A stretch of 64,000 nucleotides of DNA from Himantopus leucocephalus (Eukaryota; Chordata; Aves; Charadriiformes; Recurvirostridae): assembly GCA_003993805.1 (NCBI GenBank), contig RSEF01000001.1:203456770-203520769 (forward strand), in the 5' to 3' direction. The position numbers were made by a program, and so were the translations under genes. The notes under the pieces are model-generated. The model made no database searches, was not told where the DNA came from, and worked only from the letters and a program-made list of their open reading frames with translations. The first letter of the stretch is position 1. Every line of letters starts with the position of its first letter. Below are positions 59,901-64,000 of the stretch, piece after piece.

Positions 59901-61781
59901 ATGGACTCGCACTGCGACTGTGCCGAGCCTCCGGCCGCCGAGCAGCCGTCGGGGAAGATTAACAAAACCGCCTTCAAACTGTTCAAGAGGAGGAAATCCG
60001 GGGGCACCATGCCGAGCATCTTCGGGGTGAGGAGCAAAGGCGGGGAGGGGAAGGGCGCCGGCAAAGCGGGGATGGTGCGGAGCCGGACGCACGACGGTTT
60101 GGCCGACGCCGTGCTGGAGAGCGGCAAGAAGGAGGAACCGGGCGGCGGCGGCGGCGGCGGCGACCCGCAGAGCAAGGAGGCGCAGGGCCGGCCGGCCGGC
60201 GGCCTCGGGCTCTCCCCCGGCAGCGCGGTGGCCAAGTCGCACAGCTTCTTCTCCCTGCTGAGGAAGAACGGCCGGCCGGAGAACGGCAGGGCGGAGAGCG
60301 GGGACCAGCGGGCCGGCGGCAGACAAAAGAAGGGGCTGAAAGGCATCTTCAGCAGCATGCGGTGGCATAAAAAGGACAAAAACGGCAAGGAGGAGAGGGG
60401 GGAAAGCTCGGAGATCCAGTCCGGTCTTATCATGCCGGGGTCTTTGACCGCCAGCCTGGAGTGCATCAAAGAGGAGACGCCAAAACCTTTGTCTGAAACT
60501 CCGAGCGGCGCGGGAGACAGCGGGCTGGAGCCGCCGCGGGAGAAGCGCAGCGGAGAGGCGCACGCCTCGGCCGAGGAGCCCGGAGCGGGAGGTGGGGAGT
60601 CGCGGGACGGCGGTGTCCCCCCCGGGGAGGACCCTGCCGCTGCTGGAAGGCGACCCGAGGAGCTCAGCCGCGAGCGACCGGACCCGGGCGCCGGAGAGGT
60701 TGGGACTGCGAAGGATGCGGCCATAACAGGTGACATTCCAATAACGACTATTCCCCCTGTTGAACCTCACTGTGATAGCGGTCAAGAGACGGCAGCCGCC
60801 CCTGACCCTTCCTCTGTTGATCCACCCTCAGAGCAATCGATTGATCGTATTTGTTTGATGTTTGCTGACGTGACTTCACTGAAAAGCTTTGACTCTCTTA
60901 CAGGCTGCGGAGATATTATTGCGGACCATGAGGAGGATGTGGGCGGCGGGAGTGGCGGCTGCGAGAAGAGCACCCCCGGGGCCGGCAAGCTGGGTGCCTC
61001 CAAGAAGCACCCCCCCATGGTGGCCTACCAGGGAGGAGGGGAGGAGATGGCCAGCCCGGACCAGGTGGATGACACCTACCTGCAGGAGTTCTGGGATATG
61101 CTGTCGCAGACAGAGGAGACCCAGACAGAAGGAGGAGGAGGTGGAGGAGGGACAAAGAAGCCCGAGGGGTTGAAGGAGAACCGAGGTACCGAGGGGCCCC
61201 AGAACAGGGTGGCGGTGAAACGTGGTGGCCTCCACCAGATCCCCATTCACCTCAACCACAAAGAGGAGCAGAAGGGCAGGGAGAAGGAGCAGCACGAAGG
61301 TGTCCCAAACAGCGACGAGGGCTACTGGGATTCTACCACCCCTGGTCCCGAGGAAGATGGTTCCACAAGCATCCAGAAGGAGACCATTCCCAGGGACAGC
61401 TACAGCGGGGATGCTCTCTACGACCTCTACGCCGAGCCGGATGAGAACCCACCAGCGGGGCCTACGGAGGAACAGGTCGCTTGCGTGCCACGCTCCAAGC
61501 CCGTGTCTCCGATAACAACCACATGCTCACTGAAAACACCCTCAAGCACATTGAAGGACTCCAAGATACCCATCAGCATTAAACACCTTTCATCGCATCC
61601 TGCCAGCCATGGAGCAGATGCCAGTAACAGCCATCATGTCGCACACCATCACCTGGCCAAAAGCGAGATGCACAGAACAAAAATCCCCGTCTCTAAAGTA
61701 CTGGTACGCCGGGTCAGTAACAGGGGCTTAGCAGGGACAACAGTGAAAGCTGCCACGTACCAGGACAGTGCCAAAAAGTAG
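59901..61781 (+). CDS. AMER2: AMER2 (FAM123A), APC membrane recruitment protein 2
   Basis: 626-residue frame from the first in-frame ATG (MDSHCDCAEP; G at -3, G at +4) to TAG. The frame is open upstream to 59598, but with no ATG. AMER-family landmarks from the N-terminus are a lysine-rich stretch NKTAFKLFKRRKSGG (21-35), AKSHSFFSLLRKNGR (111-125), QKKGLKGIFSSMRWHKKDK (142-160), MFADVTSLKSFDSLTGCGDI (320-339), DDTYLQEFWDMLSQ (390-403), NSDEGYWDSTTPGPEED (470-486), and C-terminal SKVLVRRVSNRGLAGT (598-613). In the family, basic segments bind PI(4,5)P2 and central segments recruit APC to the plasma membrane, restraining Wnt/beta-catenin signalling. The human protein is 671 residues; the missing length is mostly at the N-terminus, where the homologous peptide lies in other frames. 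Confidence is high for identity and moderate for the start. Confidence 0.94.
   Translation: MDSHCDCAEPPAAEQPSGKINKTAFKLFKRRKSGGTMPSIFGVRSKGGEGKGAGKAGMVRSRTHDGLADAVLESGKKEEPGGGGGGGDPQSKEAQGRPAGGLGLSPGSAVAKSHSFFSLLRKNGRPENGRAESGDQRAGGRQKKGLKGIFSSMRWHKKDKNGKEERGESSEIQSGLIMPGSLTASLECIKEETPKPLSETPSGAGDSGLEPPREKRSGEAHASAEEPGAGGGESRDGGVPPGEDPAAAGRRPEELSRERPDPGAGEVGTAKDAAITGDIPITTIPPVEPHCDSGQETAAAPDPSSVDPPSEQSIDRICLMFADVTSLKSFDSLTGCGDIIADHEEDVGGGSGGCEKSTPGAGKLGASKKHPPMVAYQGGGEEMASPDQVDDTYLQEFWDMLSQTEETQTEGGGGGGGTKKPEGLKENRGTEGPQNRVAVKRGGLHQIPIHLNHKEEQKGREKEQHEGVPNSDEGYWDSTTPGPEEDGSTSIQKETIPRDSYSGDALYDLYAEPDENPPAGPTEEQVACVPRSKPVSPITTTCSLKTPSSTLKDSKIPISIKHLSSHPASHGADASNSHHVAHHHLAKSEMHRTKIPVSKVLVRRVSNRGLAGTTVKAATYQDSAKK
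60730..60903 (+). other. AMER2: Possible alternative intron inside the AMER2 CDS
   Basis: A good acceptor-like sequence, GACTCTCTTACAG, ends at 60903 within the coding sequence. A GT at 60730 (ACAG|GTGACA) would remove 174 nt (58 codons). A GT at 60592 (GGAG|GTGGGG) would remove 312 nt (104 codons). Both keep frame. Human AMER2 is, as I recall, annotated with an isoform lacking an internal segment that ends at about this Leu-Thr|Gly boundary. The intron is inferred; the main frame does not need it. Confidence 0.35.
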
Positions 61782-63520
61782 TTGAATAAGAGGTGGAGAC
61801 AAAGACGGACAGCAAGGTCGGTGTGTGAAAGTCTGCGTAGGAGACCACAGATAATGAATTACTTTTACATCACCTGAAGAAAGGCACCTGAAAGGCTCAC
61901 TTCACTGTACTCCAAGGGCCTGCACTTCTGCATGCCTTCTTGCTAGACTGTATGGCTGAATATAAAAAGTTGACGTCTTTTCGAGCACTTTTTTTTACAT
62001 TTGTATCTTTTTTCTGCAGCACTAAACACTGGGGAGGTTCATTTTTACATGCCTTTTTGGAAGCAGGACTTGGAATTTGAACCTAAATGAGCATCCTTCC
62101 TCATGCAAAGCAGTGCCATGAGTTCTTCAAGGGAACAGAGTTACAAAAGGAGCGACACGAGAGGTTCTCCAATACACTTATCTTTTAGTCATTTCTGGGG
62201 AGGAGTGGAGGGTGGGCGCCTGGCTCCGAAAATGGTGTTTGCTCTACAAGATGTTGGAAAGAAATGCCAAGCAAAAACCAACCAACCTAACAGGTATTTT
62301 ACCTGCTGTAGGAACGAAAGCACTGCTCGGCAGCAGACTTGATTGACTTGTGTGCAGTAGCTAACTAAGAAGTTAGGTGGACTTGTCTAACAGGAAAACA
62401 TATTTTTGTTTGTCTGTCTGTCTGGTTGGTTTTGATCTGGTCTAATGTAAATGGGTAACAGAGACACCTGACGTAGGTTCAGATGTTTACATCAATACTT
62501 GTCCAATAATGCATACAATCAGGTTCAGGGAAGTTTTACTAAATGCCAATATATACACACTGTTCACATTTATACAATAACTGCTCTCCGTGTGTAAATA
62601 TATACATATTTTAGCAGGTTTACTCAATGCTACAGATTTTTTTATTAAAAAAAGAAAAAATCACCTGTCTGTATTATCTAGAGTTTAAGCAAGAGTTAGT
62701 TTTTATAGGTAGATAATTTTACAGTTCTAAAATGATAGAACTTCGTGTAAGTACCTTAAATTAGAGCAAAACTCTGTTTTGTATGGGCTCATGCATCCCC
62801 AGATAAGTAAGTCTGAAGTGCTGATTTTATTCCAGTGGCACATTCCATGGGTCAGAGCTGAAGTTCTGACAGCATTGCCACTGCAAACCTCTATTTTCAG
62901 GGGTTTAGACGAAGTTGCTCTGGGCTTAAACCTTACAGAGAAGGAACCCAGGAAAGAAACATGTTTTTTAATTATTATTTTTTAAAATATATAAAATTAG
63001 TTTTTTGACTATTTAAAGAAAGTTTGGGTTCTCGTTGCTTTTTATTTTCATTCTTAATAATGTCAGAATAATTTTACTTTAAGAGAGAAAAAGAAATATG
63101 GTAAGCTAGTGGTACATAAAATGGTCTGATGAGCTTGGATCTTATGAGAAATGTATTAATGGCTAGGGCATTTTTGAATAGTGGCTACTGTACATGGGCA
63201 TTGACAACATTTCAAAGAAATTTAATAGGGTTTTAATGTGCCTGAGGACATATTTTTATGATACACTGAAAAAGCTCCAAAAATCACTGAAGTCTAAAGG
63301 TAAATGTTATTTACAAAATATTTTGATATAAGTATTTAATCATCAGACCACAGTTAATATAAAATATATGCTCCAGTGTATCTGAAAAATAATATACATT
63401 TTAAAAATATACTTGTCTATATTATGCAGAGAATCCTAAATTCACATCATTGAAGCTAATGGGTCTGATCTTACATAGCAGTTGGTTTTATTGTCTCTTA
63501 AATTGAAAGAAAAAAAGGAA

Positions 63521-63526
63521 AATAAA
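63521..63526 (+). terminator. AMER2: Candidate AMER2 poly(A) signal AATAAA
   Basis: AATAAA 1.74 kb past the stop codon. The GT-rich region at 63603-63620 is farther downstream than usual, so support is weak. Confidence 0.3.
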
Positions 63527-63889
63527 TATACAGAATATACATTTGAAGGATATTAAGGTTATAGATAAACCATAAAAAGCGAGGAAATACCACAGTAAGA
63601 ATTGTATATATGTATATGTGTGGTTCACTGGGGAAATGACCTTGTAGTCGCAAGGGTAAAATTGGCATCTAGTTCTGAAATTACTGCAGTATTTAATACC
63701 AAACTGCAATGCCCCAGTGAATAGGGAGAAAGCGTTAGTTAGAAAACAGTCCCTGTTTTCATGGTTTGAGTAAGAACCTTAATACACTTCAAAGGAGATT
63801 ATTTTATATGTTTTCTTTCTAACGTATATGTGTGTGGTTTTCTACATGCCTACTCACACAGACATGTTGTACATATGCATGTGTGGTCA

Positions 63890-64000
63890 GAACGCACCTC
63901 CTCCTGGGGTACACGCACCGGGGCGAAGGCGCACGCCCGTGCACGCTCGCACTCACGTGAACACAGCCACGCGTGCATGCTCCCACGCGCAGGCTGAGGG
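63890..64000. repeat. CA/CG-rich, purine-pyrimidine alternating tract
   Basis: Degenerate alternating CA, CG and TG dinucleotides with many ACGC and GCAC words, sharply different from the AT-rich 3'UTR before it. It runs off the window end, so its extent is unknown. Confidence 0.5.

Larger units (their letters stand above)
61782..64000 (+). other. AMER2: AMER2 3'UTR and downstream flank
   Basis: AT-rich sequence after the TAG stop at 61779-61781. Possible poly(A) signals are ATTAAA at 62644-62649 and AATAAA at 63521-63526; neither is decisive. From about 63890 to the end the composition switches to GC-rich CA/CG alternation. No other gene is seen before the window ends. Confidence 0.55.

Noticed and set aside
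59645..60785. 363- and 326-codon minus-strand frames opposite AMER2
   Set aside because: Shadows of the GC-rich AMER2 coding exon; no independent features.
1..64000. tRNA genes, rRNA, snoRNAs, CRISPR arrays or prokaryotic operons
   Set aside because: None recognised by eye; the window is vertebrate nuclear DNA and short structured RNAs would need a covariance-model search to exclude.

Overview
The window looks like a piece of bird chromosome. It carries two vertebrate protein-coding genes, both on the + strand. MTMR6 is a PI3P / PI(3,5)P2 phosphatase and occupies 184-22618 in 14 coding exons. AMER2 (FAM123A) is an APC membrane-recruitment protein whose main reading frame fills a single exon at 59901-61781. 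The avian assignment rests on three CR1 retrotransposon 3' ends with the characteristic CR1 polymerase C-terminus, on two TGTCATGGTTT-type avian LTRs, and on GC-rich promoters and CGG-rich 5' coding sequence. MTMR6 and AMER2 are also neighbours on human 13q12, so this is an ancestral pairing.

Layout: 1-183 is a CpG-island promoter with a CTCF-like site, Sp1 boxes and an ETS site. 184-22618 is MTMR6, and all 13 of its introns are GT-AG. The spliced frame reads through to 622 residues, with the catalytic CSDGWDR motif intact at residues 336-342. About 22.6-28.3 kb is probable 3'UTR and downstream flank with candidate poly(A) signals. About 28.3-58.2 kb is an intergenic stretch with no gene I can support. 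It holds one CR1 fragment, an LTR element interrupted by a 100-N gap, a 574-bp solo LTR and scattered GC-rich islets. A third CR1, ending in an ordered TCTAY microsatellite, lies about 1 kb upstream of a TATA-containing CpG island that leads into AMER2. From 61782 to the end is AMER2 3'UTR and downstream sequence.

The two genes are not known to act in one pathway. MTMR6 acts on endosomal and perinuclear 3-phosphoinositides together with the inactive partner MTMR9. AMER2 binds plasma-membrane PI(4,5)P2 and recruits APC, damping Wnt/beta-catenin signalling.

The assembly has visible defects. Three places show near-identical tandem copies joined by exactly one N, which are uncollapsed contig-end overlaps rather than biological repeats. 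Other gaps sit in homopolymers. I did not find a convincing new biological system. The observations most worth checking are the AMER2 N-terminus, which is spread over three frames; a possible in-frame alternative intron inside AMER2; G-quadruplex tracts just downstream of two MTMR6 splice donors; and a nuclear-receptor half-site cluster upstream of the TATA box of a solo LTR.
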